64,000 bases of DNA, taken from an uncultured Roseicyclus sp. GTDB lineage: Bacteria; Pseudomonadota; Alphaproteobacteria; Rhodobacterales; Rhodobacteraceae. Location: contig CANMRT010000001.1 in assembly GCA_947500415.1 (NCBI GenBank), positions 398,982 through 462,981 on the forward strand. Direction: 5' to 3'. The number at the start of each line of letters is the position of its first letter. Position 1 is the first letter of the stretch. Below the pieces are notes generated by a model. It saw only the letters and a list, made by a program, of their open reading frames with translations. It ran no database searches and was not told where the DNA came from. Shown piece after piece: positions 7,675 through 15,966 of the stretch. The position numbers and the translations under genes were made by a program.

Positions 7675-8187
7675 ATGACCCTTACCACCATTCTGGCCGC
7701 CGGTGCCGCAACCCTCGCCCTCGCAACCGCCGCCACCTACCTGCTGCCACGCCACGTCACAGTGGAGCGCAGCGTGCTTGTCGACGCCACACCTGAAGCC
7801 GTCCTTGCGCTTGCCTCAACCACTGAAGGCTTTCAGCAGTTCAACCCCTACATCACCGCCGATCCCGATCTTCAAATCGAAGCGTTCGGCCCATCTGAGG
7901 GCATCGGCGCAGGCTTCCGGTTCGATGGACGCGATGGCACAGGCACCCAGACGATCAGCCAGATCACGGGCGATACAATCACCTACGCCATCGATCTCGG
8001 CGCGATGGGCCAGCCCACGCAGCACGTCTCCGCCATGTCAGAGGGCACGCAGACCCGCGTGACCTGGACCGTCGAATCCGACCTCGGCATGAACCCCGTC
8101 TTCCGCGTCTTTGGCCTGTTCATGGACCGGATGCTTGGTGGCACCTATGAGACCGGGCTTGCCAACATCGCCCGCGTTGCCGCCTAA
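7675..8187 (+). CDS. SRPBCC family protein with N-terminal membrane anchor
   Basis: A 170-residue protein from ATG 7675 behind GGAG. Residues about 5-22 form one hydrophobic segment (signal anchor), followed by a START-like domain that begins VERSVLVDATPEAVLALASTTEGFQQFNPY. The C-terminal helix contains the usual long amphipathic pattern (FMDRMLGGTYETGLANI). It is the first gene of a three-gene unit with a YCII/DGPF protein and an ECF42 sigma factor. Such partners recur around this sigma group, but their biochemical role is unresolved. The frame is open further upstream, but that part overlaps the preceding gene and lacks a ribosome binding site. Confidence 0.8.
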   Translation: MTLTTILAAGAATLALATAATYLLPRHVTVERSVLVDATPEAVLALASTTEGFQQFNPYITADPDLQIEAFGPSEGIGAGFRFDGRDGTGTQTISQITGDTITYAIDLGAMGQPTQHVSAMSEGTQTRVTWTVESDLGMNPVFRVFGLFMDRMLGGTYETGLANIARVAA

Positions 8188-8215
8188 TCCCCTCACCAGA
8201 CTAAGGAAAAGACCC

Positions 8216-8572
8216 ATGCGTTATACATTTCTTCTCTACTCCGACCCCTCCGACTTCGCTGACATGACCCAAGAGGATTGGGTGCAGATGAAATCTGTCT
8301 ACGGCCAATACATTGGCGCCCTGCAAGAGGCCGGAGTGTTCGTGGATACCGACTGGCTCCACCCCGCCGACACGGCCACCACGCTTTCCATGAAGGGCGG
8401 TGAGAAGACCGTGCAAGACGGCCCCGTGGCCGAGACGCGCGAAACCATGGGCGGCTACTTCGTAATCGATGTGCCTGACCTTGATGCGGCGCTGAAATGG
8501 GCCGAGCAATGCCCCGCCGCACATGCCGGCAAGATCGAAATCCGCGCCTCCGCCATGGACAGCCTCGGATGA
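8216..8572 (+). CDS. YCII/DGPF domain protein (ECF42 partner)
   Basis: A 118-residue protein starting MRYTFLLYSDPSDF, with the diagnostic DGPVAETRETMGGYFVID segment at about residues 68-85 that gives the DGPF family its name. This is the standard genomic partner of ECF42 sigma factors. YCII relatives have a dimeric alpha/beta ferredoxin-like fold with a putative active-site His/Asp. It starts 28 nt after the START-like gene, and its TGA overlaps the ATG of the sigma gene, which implies translational coupling. Confidence 0.88.
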   Translation: MRYTFLLYSDPSDFADMTQEDWVQMKSVYGQYIGALQEAGVFVDTDWLHPADTATTLSMKGGEKTVQDGPVAETRETMGGYFVIDVPDLDAALKWAEQCPAAHAGKIEIRASAMDSLG

Positions 8573-9765
8573 ACGATCCCACGCGCGCCGCCGAAGACGC
8601 GGCGCGTACCTCCTACGGTAAACTTGTGGCGATGCTGGCCGTTCAATCGGGCGACATCGCTGCCGCCGAAGACGCGCTGACTGAGGCTTTCATTCAGGCG
8701 CTGCGCACCTGGCCGGACAAGGGCGTGCCCGAGCGTCCTGAGGCCTGGTTGCTGACGACCGCCCGTAACCGACGTATCGACGCCGCCCGCCGCGACCGTC
8801 GCGTCACCTACACCGACGAGGTGCCCGAAATGCAAACCGCCCAAGCCACTGAATTCCCCGACGAACGCCTCAAGCTGATGTTCGTATGCGCCCATCCCGC
8901 CATCGATGCCGCAATCCGCACTCCGCTGATGTTGCAAACCGTTTTGGGGGTGCAAGCCGCCGATATCGCCCGCGTGTTCAACGTGCCTGCCGCCGCCATG
9001 GCGCAGCGTTTGGTTCGCGTAAAACGCAAGATCCGCGATGCCCGCATTCCGTTCGTTCTGCCCGATGACCCCGACATCGCCGACCGCCTCGATGCGCTGC
9101 TGAGCGCGGTTTACGCCGCCTATGCCGTCGATTGGCAGGAAGGCACCGGCGATCTCAGCCACGAGGCGCATTTCCTCGGCGTCACGCTCGCGGGCCTTAT
9201 GCCCGACAGTGCGGAGGCGCTTGGCCTCGCCGCGCTCATCACCTTCGTCGAAGCCCGCCGCGAGGCTGCGTTGCAGGGCGGCCTTTACGTGCCACTACCT
9301 GAGCAAGATACGGGTCTTTGGAACAGCGACCTGATCGACCGCGCCGCCCACTTCCTGACCCGGGCCAGCGAACTGGGGCAGATGGGGCGGTTTCAGTTGG
9401 AGGCTGCGATTCAGGCCGTCCACGCTGAACGCCATGTTACCAACACAACGAATTGGCGCGCCATCTCGCAGCTTTATGCCGGGCTGATGCAGGTCGCCCC
9501 GTCGCTTGGGGCCGCCGTCGGGCGCGCCATGGCCGTGGGGGAGGATGCGGGGCCCGTTGAAGGTATACGCCTTCTCGACCAAATTGATCCGGAGGCGGTG
9601 GACGGGTTTCAACCCTATTGGGCGGCCCGTGCTCATCTGCTGGCGCAGATAGATCCGCAAAAGGCCGAGATTGCCTACACCCGCGCTATCGAACTCAGCA
9701 CATATGCCCCCGCAACCGCGTGGCTGGAGGCAAGTCGCAACGCCCTTCGGTCATGGCCTCTTTGA
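8569..9765 (+). CDS. ECF42-type RNA polymerase sigma factor
   Basis: A 398-residue protein. Region sigma2 spans about residues 15-75 (GDIAAAEDALTEAFIQALRTWPDKGVPERPEAWLL pattern, then RNRRIDAARR), and sigma4 about 105-155 (a helix-turn-helix with IARVFNVPAAAMAQRLVRVKRKI). A long C-terminal extension of about 230 residues with helical TPR-like character is the hallmark of ECF42, replacing an anti-sigma partner. ATG 8569 overlaps the upstream stop. I see no anti-sigma gene nearby. It likely drives its own operon from the candidate site at 7588-7626. The inducing signal is unknown. Confidence 0.9.
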   Translation: MNDPTRAAEDAARTSYGKLVAMLAVQSGDIAAAEDALTEAFIQALRTWPDKGVPERPEAWLLTTARNRRIDAARRDRRVTYTDEVPEMQTAQATEFPDERLKLMFVCAHPAIDAAIRTPLMLQTVLGVQAADIARVFNVPAAAMAQRLVRVKRKIRDARIPFVLPDDPDIADRLDALLSAVYAAYAVDWQEGTGDLSHEAHFLGVTLAGLMPDSAEALGLAALITFVEARREAALQGGLYVPLPEQDTGLWNSDLIDRAAHFLTRASELGQMGRFQLEAAIQAVHAERHVTNTTNWRAISQLYAGLMQVAPSLGAAVGRAMAVGEDAGPVEGIRLLDQIDPEAVDGFQPYWAARAHLLAQIDPQKAEIAYTRAIELSTYAPATAWLEASRNALRSWPL

Positions 9766-9863
9766 CCCCCTTCATTCTCGCTAACCACGCATCGAGAAAG
9801 GTTAGGAGAATCGAAAATTAAAACTAAAACAGGTACTTAACCCATGGTTGCAACCTTGCAACC

Positions 9864-10706
9864 CTAGTCCCGCGCCGGATCCGCCGGGTAGGTGCCGAGG
9901 ATTTTCAACTCGCTGGTGAAGTACCCCAACTCATCCAGCGCCAGCTGAACGTTCTTGTCATCCGGGTGCCCCTCGATATCCGCATAGAACTGCGTCGCCG
10001 TGAAGTGCCCGCCTACCATGTACGATTCCAGCTTGGTCATGTTCACGCCATTCGTCGCAAACCCACCCATCGCCTTGTAAAGCGCTGCCGGGATATTTCG
10101 AACACGGAAGACGAAGGTGGTCATCATGTGATCCGAGCGCCGTTCCAAGTTAGGCTCCCGCGACATCACCAGAAACCGCGTGGTGTTGCGATCATGGTCC
10201 TCGATATGCCGCGCCAGCGTATCGAGGCCATAGATCTCACCCGCCAGTTCAGACGCCAGCGCCGCTTTCGATTTATCGCCCCACTCCGAAACATCCCGCG
10301 CCGCGCGCGCATTGTCCGGGCTCACCCGTCCTGCAATTCCGTTGTCGCGAAGGAACGAGCCGCACTGTGGCAAAAGAACAAGATGACTGTAGGCGTCCTT
10401 GATATCCGCAAGCGACGCGCCGGGCACGGCCAGCAGGTTGATGTGCACCCGCACAAATGCCTCATCAATGATATGCAGTCCCGATTCCGGCAACAGCCGG
10501 TGGATGTCGGCCACACGGCCGTAAGTGGAGTTCTCCACCGGAAGCATCGCCAACTCCGCTTCACCGGACCCCACCGCCTCGATGACGTCCTCAAAGGTAG
10601 CACACGGCATGGCTTCCATGTCCGGGCGCGCCTCGTGACAAGCCTGGTGAGAGTAGGCTCCGGGCTCTCCTTGAAAGGCAATACGGGGCTTCATAGGCAA
10701 ATCCAT
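9864..10706 (-). CDS. pheA: Prephenate dehydratase
   Basis: A 280-residue monofunctional PheA. The catalytic domain (about residues 5-185) opens RIAFQGEPGAYSHQA and contains the active-site TRF motif at about 176-178 (DRNTTRFLV). It is followed by an ACT domain (about 195-275) with GVNMTKLESYMVGG, the phenylalanine-binding region. It converts prephenate to phenylpyruvate in phenylalanine synthesis and should be inhibited by Phe. There is no chorismate mutase domain. An in-frame Met at residue 5 is an alternative start. It is divergent from the cytochrome c gene. Confidence 0.95.
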   Translation of the reverse strand: MDLPMKPRIAFQGEPGAYSHQACHEARPDMEAMPCATFEDVIEAVGSGEAELAMLPVENSTYGRVADIHRLLPESGLHIIDEAFVRVHINLLAVPGASLADIKDAYSHLVLLPQCGSFLRDNGIAGRVSPDNARAARDVSEWGDKSKAALASELAGEIYGLDTLARHIEDHDRNTTRFLVMSREPNLERRSDHMMTTFVFRVRNIPAALYKAMGGFATNGVNMTKLESYMVGGHFTATQFYADIEGHPDDKNVQLALDELGYFTSELKILGTYPADPARD

Positions 10707-10805
10707 CGCAAAAAGGTCGTTTCGTCGCGCTCCCTACACCTTGCCTTGCGCCAGTGGAACACAATACATAGCCGCCAACGAGCGACTGATCTTTGTGGAG
10801 CCGAC

Positions 10806-11324
10806 ATGTTTGACACGATGACCATCACCAAGGCCGGTGGCGCGCTTTGTGCAGCGCTTCTGGTTTTCCTGCTTGGCGGTTGGGCCGCTGAAGAGCTCTA
10901 TAACATCGATCACCACGATGAAGACCACGTCAGCGGATACCGCATTCAGATTGCGGAGCTGGACGACGGCCCGGTCGAAGAAGTACCGGAAATCCCGTTT
11001 GCCGACGTCTACGCGGTGGCAGACGCCGCAGCGGGTGAACGTCTGTGGCGCCAATGTTCGGCTTGCCACGCGCTGAATGCTGGCCAGAACGGCGTTGGTC
11101 CGTACCTGCTTGGCGTAGTTGATCGCCCCATCGCAGCAGCTGATGGCTTTGGATATTCCGACACGCTGGCTGGAATGAGCGATATGGCTTGGACCCCTGA
11201 AAACATTTCGGGCTTCATTGAAAATCCGCGCGATTGGGCACCTGGCACCGCCATGTCCTACGGTGGCATGGACGACATCGAAGACCGCGCCAACCTGATC
11301 GCATATTTGGCCACGCAGCAGTAA
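10806..11324 (+). CDS. cycM: Membrane-anchored cytochrome c (cytochrome c-552/CycM type)
   Basis: A 172-residue protein with one N-terminal uncleaved hydrophobic helix (about residues 8-28), an acidic linker, and a class I cytochrome c domain. Haem attaches at CSACH (84-88), and a Met in GTAMSYGGM (150 or 155) is the distal ligand. It would carry electrons in the periplasm between the bc1 complex and terminal oxidases. Start ATG 10806 follows GGAG. A longer open frame upstream is antisense to pheA and was ignored. A clear intrinsic terminator follows. Confidence 0.93.
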   Translation: MFDTMTITKAGGALCAALLVFLLGGWAAEELYNIDHHDEDHVSGYRIQIAELDDGPVEEVPEIPFADVYAVADAAAGERLWRQCSACHALNAGQNGVGPYLLGVVDRPIAAADGFGYSDTLAGMSDMAWTPENISGFIENPRDWAPGTAMSYGGMDDIEDRANLIAYLATQQ

Positions 11325-11346
11325 CGCGTCGCCAAAACTTCTTCGG

Positions 11347-11379
11347 AACGCCGTCCCTGGGGGCGGCGTTTCTCGTTTT
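11347..11379 (+). terminator. Intrinsic terminator after cycM
   Basis: AACGCCG (11347-11353) and CGGCGTT (11364-11370) form a GC-rich stem with a 10-nt loop, followed by TCTCGTTTT. It lies 22 nt after the stop codon. Confidence 0.75.
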
Positions 11380-11535
11380 GGGGCGATTTTCTGCAAAAAA
11401 AGCTCCGATCACCTGCTGATCACGGAATCTCAACTTGAACCGGGGGCGGGCTGGTCTCTAACGTCATCTGACCCATAATAATGGTAGCGCGATCCAGAAT
11501 TGCGTCCAGTGACCAACCGACGAACGGAGGTGCAA

Positions 11536-13473
11536 ATGCAGGACCAGACCGAAGCCAAAGTTGCCGTAGCAACACGGGATGAAGCCGCCCGAGGGCTCCG
11601 CCGATGGGCCAGCATGGGACTTCCACTGGCAGGTGCCGCCCTGATCCTGGCACTAGGTGCGTTGACCGCGAAGGCACAGGATGCAGGAGAAGACGGTTTA
11701 ATCCGCGCTCACGGCATCTCCACTTTTGGCGAATTGCGCTACGGTCCTGATGCGCCGCACCTCGACTACGTGAACCCCGACGCGCCTCAAGGGGGCGAGA
11801 TGTCGTTCTCGTGGTCATCAGGTTCCTTCGATTCGATGCACCCTTATTCGCGCATTGGCCGCCCCGCCGTCCTGTCATCGATCTTCTTTGAGGCGATGCT
11901 GGAAGGCACCGCGGACGAGATTGGGTCAGCGTACTGTCTTCTGTGCGAGGAATTCGCCTACCCTGAAGACCGCTCTTACGTCATCTTCACCCTGCGCGAC
12001 GGTGTGACCTTCTCGGACGGCACCCCGATGACGTCGCAAGATGTGATGTTCTCTTACGAGATTCTGCGCGACGAGGGTCTGCCCTCGTTCCGCGCCAATA
12101 TTCCGAACACGATCGCCTCTGCCGAGATTGTGGACGAACGATCCATCCGGTTCGACTTCAATCCGGACTCCCCTCTGCGCGACCGGATTCAATCGGCGGG
12201 TGGTCTACCGGTGTTCAGCGAAGCCAGCCACATTGCCTCCGGCCTCGCGTTTGAGGACAGCCGGCTCGAGCCGCTTGTAGGCTCCGGCCCTTACGTCCTC
12301 GGCGAGGTCGAACCCGGTCAACGCGTCGTCTTCACGCGCAACCGCGACTATTGGGGCGATGGGCTTTGGATTACCCAAGGCCGAAACAATTTTGATGCCA
12401 TCCGGATCGAATACTACGGCGACAGCCTCGCCGCGTTCGAAGGTTTCACAGCCGGCAACTACACTTTCCGTCAGGAAAGCTCATCCCAGGCCTGGGCGAA
12501 CAACTACGATTTCCCAGCTCTCGCCAATGGCACCGTCATTCAGGAAGAGCTTCCCGACGGCACGATCGCCAGCGGCCAGAGCTTCATGATCAACTTGCGT
12601 CGTCCGCAATTCCAAGACGTGCGCGTGCGCTCGGCAATCGCACACATGTTCAATTTCGAATGGACGAATGAGACGCTGTTCTACGGTCTCTACGCACCGG
12701 TCGTAAGCTTCTGGGAAAACACATGGATGGAGGCGGAAGGCCTGCCAGAGGGTGAAGAACTGGCCCTGTTAGAGCAATTCCGTGATCAGCTGCCCGAGAC
12801 TGTTTTCACCGAAGAGGTCTTTGCAGTGCCGGAATCCTCGCCAACCCGCTCATTGGACCGCCGCCAATCCCGCCGTGCGCTTGCGCTGCTGGAAGAGGCG
12901 GGTTGGGTGCCGGGCGATGATGGCCTGCTACGGAATGAGGCTGGCGATACTCTGGATGTTGAATTCCTGAACTCGGGCCCGCTCTTTGACCGCATCATCA
13001 ACCCTTATGTCGAGAATTTGCGCGCAATCGGCGTGAATGCCTCGATGAATCGGGTCGACAACGCGCAGTTGCAACAGCGCCAGCGCGATGCTGACTACGA
13101 TATGATTACCGACCACTTCCCGATGGGCTACGAGCCAGGTTCAGGCTTGCGCCAGTACTTCGGATCGCTTGGCGCGGATGAGAGCCTTTTCAACGTGCCT
13201 GGTCTGGCCGATGAAGGCATCGACGCGCTGATTGAGACGGTCGTTCAAACCGAAACGCGTGAGGAATTGGACGTGGCCGTCCGGGCGCTGGACCGCGTTC
13301 TGCGCGACCGCGTGATCCGCGTGGGTCAGTGGTATAATCCGTCCCATTGGGTCGCCTACTATGACATGTATCGCTATCCTGAGACGCTTCCGCCCTATTC
13401 ACTCGGATTCCTGGACTTCTGGTGGATTGACCCCGAGGCCGAACAGACCTTACGCGACGCGGGCGCGCTGTAA
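11536..13473 (+). CDS. yejA: Peptide ABC transporter substrate-binding protein (YejA-like)
   Basis: A 645-residue member of solute-binding family 5. ATG 11536 follows CGGAGG, and the in-frame TTG at 11500 has no such site. The N-terminus has a rather long hydrophilic n-region, then a hydrophobic core and cleavage near AKA-QDA. The mature start (HGISTFGELRYGPDAPHLDYVNPDAPQGG) and the later GSGPYVLGEVEPGQRVVFTRNRDYWG block are characteristic of YejA. It delivers oligopeptides or microcin C-like compounds to the YejBE permease. It is the first gene of a yejABEF operon. Confidence 0.92.
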   Translation: MQDQTEAKVAVATRDEAARGLRRWASMGLPLAGAALILALGALTAKAQDAGEDGLIRAHGISTFGELRYGPDAPHLDYVNPDAPQGGEMSFSWSSGSFDSMHPYSRIGRPAVLSSIFFEAMLEGTADEIGSAYCLLCEEFAYPEDRSYVIFTLRDGVTFSDGTPMTSQDVMFSYEILRDEGLPSFRANIPNTIASAEIVDERSIRFDFNPDSPLRDRIQSAGGLPVFSEASHIASGLAFEDSRLEPLVGSGPYVLGEVEPGQRVVFTRNRDYWGDGLWITQGRNNFDAIRIEYYGDSLAAFEGFTAGNYTFRQESSSQAWANNYDFPALANGTVIQEELPDGTIASGQSFMINLRRPQFQDVRVRSAIAHMFNFEWTNETLFYGLYAPVVSFWENTWMEAEGLPEGEELALLEQFRDQLPETVFTEEVFAVPESSPTRSLDRRQSRRALALLEEAGWVPGDDGLLRNEAGDTLDVEFLNSGPLFDRIINPYVENLRAIGVNASMNRVDNAQLQQRQRDADYDMITDHFPMGYEPGSGLRQYFGSLGADESLFNVPGLADEGIDALIETVVQTETREELDVAVRALDRVLRDRVIRVGQWYNPSHWVAYYDMYRYPETLPPYSLGFLDFWWIDPEAEQTLRDAGAL

Positions 13474-13488
13474 GGTCGGTCGCACACC

Positions 13489-14643
13489 ATGGGCGCCTAT
13501 ATCCTAAGACGTTTGCTGCTCGTCATTCCGACGATTTTCGGTGTGATGCTGCTGAACTTTATCCTGATCCAGTTTGTGCCGGGCGGTCCGATTGACCAGA
13601 TCCTCGCGCAGTTGGAAGGGGAAGGGGACGTCTTTGCAGGCATCTCTGGCGGGGGCGGTGACAATGCTGCCGACGCGTCGGATTTCGATGTCGGCTACCA
13701 AGGCGCGCGGGGTCTGCCGCCGCAATTCCTTGAACAGCTTCAGGTCGAATTCAACTTCGCCCGCATCGTCTGCGAGGATGGGTTCACCGGTGAGCCGGAT
13801 CTGGATGCCGAGGAATGCATTGCCGAAGAAATCCCGATCCTCGAACGCTTTGGTCTAATGATGATGGACTACCTGCGCTTCGATTTCGGAGAGAGCTATT
13901 TCCGCTCTATCTCGGTCGTGGATTTAGTGATCGAGAAAATGCCCGTTTCGATCACGCTTGGCCTGTGGTCGACGATCATTGCCTATATCGTTTCCATTCC
14001 GCTTGGCATCCGTAAGGCTGTGCGGGATGGAACGCGGTTTGACAGTATCACCAGTGCGGTGATCATCGTGGCATACGCCATTCCGGGCTTCTTGTTCGCG
14101 ATCATCCTTCTGGTCGTCTTCGCGGGCGGGCGTTATCTGCAATGGTTCCCATTGCGAGGGCTCACGTCTGACGGGTTCGAGGACATGAACCTGATTCAGC
14201 AGATAGGCGACTATTTCTGGCACATCACGTTGCCGGTGCTGGCTTCCACCATCTCGGCTTTTGCGACGCTGACGTTGCTGACGAAGAACTCATTCCTGGA
14301 CGAGATCAAGAAGCAATACGTGATGACCGCGAAGGCTAAGGGCCTTGGAGAAGGCAAGGTGCTTTACGGCCACGTCTTCCGCAACGCGATGCTGATCGTG
14401 ATTGCGGGCTTCCCGGCCGTCTTCATCGGCGTGTTCTTTGGCGGGTCGCTGATTATCGAGACGATCTTCTCGCTGGATGGGCTGGGCAGGCTTGGGTTTG
14501 AAGCTGTGGTTAGCCGTGACTATCCGGTCGTTTTTGGCACATTATTTGTGTTCAGCCTGATCGGCCTGACAGTCGGTATCCTGTCTGACCTCATGTATGT
14601 CTGGATTGATCCTCGGATCGATTTTGAATCGTTGGAAGGGTAG
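13489..14643 (+). CDS. yejB: Peptide ABC transporter permease (YejB-like)
   Basis: A 384-residue inner-membrane permease that aligns in my memory with E. coli YejB from [15 protein letters not shown] to the closing WIDPRIDFE. The binding-protein-dependent transport loop that contacts the ATPase is near [25 protein letters not shown]. The first periplasmic loop (about 31-135) is longer than in E. coli and contains an extra acidic segment with two cysteines (C95, C110), absent from YejB as I know it. It starts 15 nt after yejA and ends 6 nt before yejE. Confidence 0.93.
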   Translation: MGAYILRRLLLVIPTIFGVMLLNFILIQFVPGGPIDQILAQLEGEGDVFAGISGGGGDNAADASDFDVGYQGARGLPPQFLEQLQVEFNFARIVCEDGFTGEPDLDAEECIAEEIPILERFGLMMMDYLRFDFGESYFRSISVVDLVIEKMPVSITLGLWSTIIAYIVSIPLGIRKAVRDGTRFDSITSAVIIVAYAIPGFLFAIILLVVFAGGRYLQWFPLRGLTSDGFEDMNLIQQIGDYFWHITLPVLASTISAFATLTLLTKNSFLDEIKKQYVMTAKAKGLGEGKVLYGHVFRNAMLIVIAGFPAVFIGVFFGGSLIIETIFSLDGLGRLGFEAVVSRDYPVVFGTLFVFSLIGLTVGILSDLMYVWIDPRIDFESLEG

Positions 14644-14649
14644 CGAGAC

Positions 14650-15966
14650 ATGGCTCTACCCACCGAAGTCCCCAAGGTCCCGCCTTTGCCAGACGACGAA
14701 GGTACGCGCGGCCCCGATGGCCCGCTGGACAATCCGCAAAAGGGTTGGCTTAGCCCGCTGAACCGCCGCCGCTGGCGTAACTTCAAGCGCAATCGCCGGG
14801 CATTCTGGTCGCTTTGGATTTTCCTAGTGCTTTACGGCCTGTCGCTGATGGCACCCTACCTGGCAAACGACCGCCCGCTTCTGGTTAATTTCCGAGGCGA
14901 GTACTTCACCCCGATTTTCAACTTCTATCCCGAGACCGCGTTTGGTGGAGACTTCCGGACTGAAGCCGTCTACCGCGATGTCGAGGTGCAATGCCTGATC
15001 GTGTCCGGCGGGTTGGAAGACTGTTGGGACGATCCGGAAGACGTTATCGATCAGGTTGAAGAGACCGGGTATTTCAATGGCGCGGAGGTCGAGCAGGGCT
15101 GGATCATGTGGCCCCCCATTCCGCACAGCTTCAACACCATCGTGGACCGCCCCGGTGTGGCACCGGCCCCGCCCAACGTTGTCGGTTGGTGGCCCGAGGT
15201 TGAGATCGATAGCGCCGGTGAGCCGATACTCGACGCAGATGACCAACCGATCATCGACTGGCGCTTTGGCCTGCTGCCAGAGGACCGGCGCGGCACCAAC
15301 CTTTTGGGCACAGATGATACATCGCGCGATGTGCTGGCGCGAGTGATCTACGGATTTGAACTGTCAGTCAGTTTCGCGCTGATCGTGACCGTCTGCACCT
15401 CGATCATCGGTATCTTCATGGGCGCGTTGCAGGGTTATTTCGGCGGCCTGGTGGACCTGATCTGGCAGCGCATCATCGAGATCTGGAACGCCACACCGAG
15501 CCTCTATGTCATCATCATTGTGGCAGCCATTTTCCCGATGAATTTCACATTGCTTGTGTTCCTAATGGTCTTTTTTGGTTGGATGAACCTGACCGGTGTG
15601 GTGCGTGCGGAATTCCTAAGGGCGCGGAACTTCGAATATGTTCGAGCCGCCCGTGCATTGGGTGTAGGCAACGGCACGATCATGTTCCGCCACATCCTGC
15701 CCAATGCGATGGTTGCGACGCTGACGTTCCTGCCATTCATCGTGACGGGCACGATTGCGGGTCTGGCCAGCCTCGATTTCCTGGGCTTTGGCCTTCCGTC
15801 GTCCGAGCCTTCCTTGGGTGAGATGACGTTGCAGGCCAAGAACAACCTTCAAGCCCCATGGCTGGGGTTCACCGCCTTCTTCACTTTCGCCTTCATGCTC
15901 TCGCTGCTGGTCTTCATCTTCGAAGGCGTCCGCGATGCATTTGATCCACGGAAGACCTTTACGTGA
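14650..15966 (+). CDS. yejE: Peptide ABC transporter permease (YejE-like)
   Basis: A 438-residue permease, against about 341 in E. coli YejE. The N-terminal region LNRRRWRNFKRNRRAFWSLWIFLVLYGLSL and the C-terminal transport domain are canonical. The extra length lies in the periplasmic loop between the first and second membrane segments (about residues 75-225). It includes a segment with C115 and C125 and a Trp/Pro-rich segment near 150-185. The stop overlaps the start of yejF by 4 nt. It should form the heterodimeric pore with YejB. Confidence 0.92.
   Translation: MALPTEVPKVPPLPDDEGTRGPDGPLDNPQKGWLSPLNRRRWRNFKRNRRAFWSLWIFLVLYGLSLMAPYLANDRPLLVNFRGEYFTPIFNFYPETAFGGDFRTEAVYRDVEVQCLIVSGGLEDCWDDPEDVIDQVEETGYFNGAEVEQGWIMWPPIPHSFNTIVDRPGVAPAPPNVVGWWPEVEIDSAGEPILDADDQPIIDWRFGLLPEDRRGTNLLGTDDTSRDVLARVIYGFELSVSFALIVTVCTSIIGIFMGALQGYFGGLVDLIWQRIIEIWNATPSLYVIIIVAAIFPMNFTLLVFLMVFFGWMNLTGVVRAEFLRARNFEYVRAARALGVGNGTIMFRHILPNAMVATLTFLPFIVTGTIAGLASLDFLGFGLPSSEPSLGEMTLQAKNNLQAPWLGFTAFFTFAFMLSLLVFIFEGVRDAFDPRKTFT

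Noticed and set aside
9846-9863. GGTTGCAA-CC-TTGCAACC as terminator for pheA
   Set aside because: The loop would be only 2 nt, so a stable hairpin is unlikely in that form. It is better read as a short palindrome plus a partial repeat.
9966-10805. 280-residue N-terminal extension of the cytochrome c frame
   Set aside because: It lies entirely antisense to pheA and the true start at 10806 has a ribosome binding site and begins the membrane anchor.
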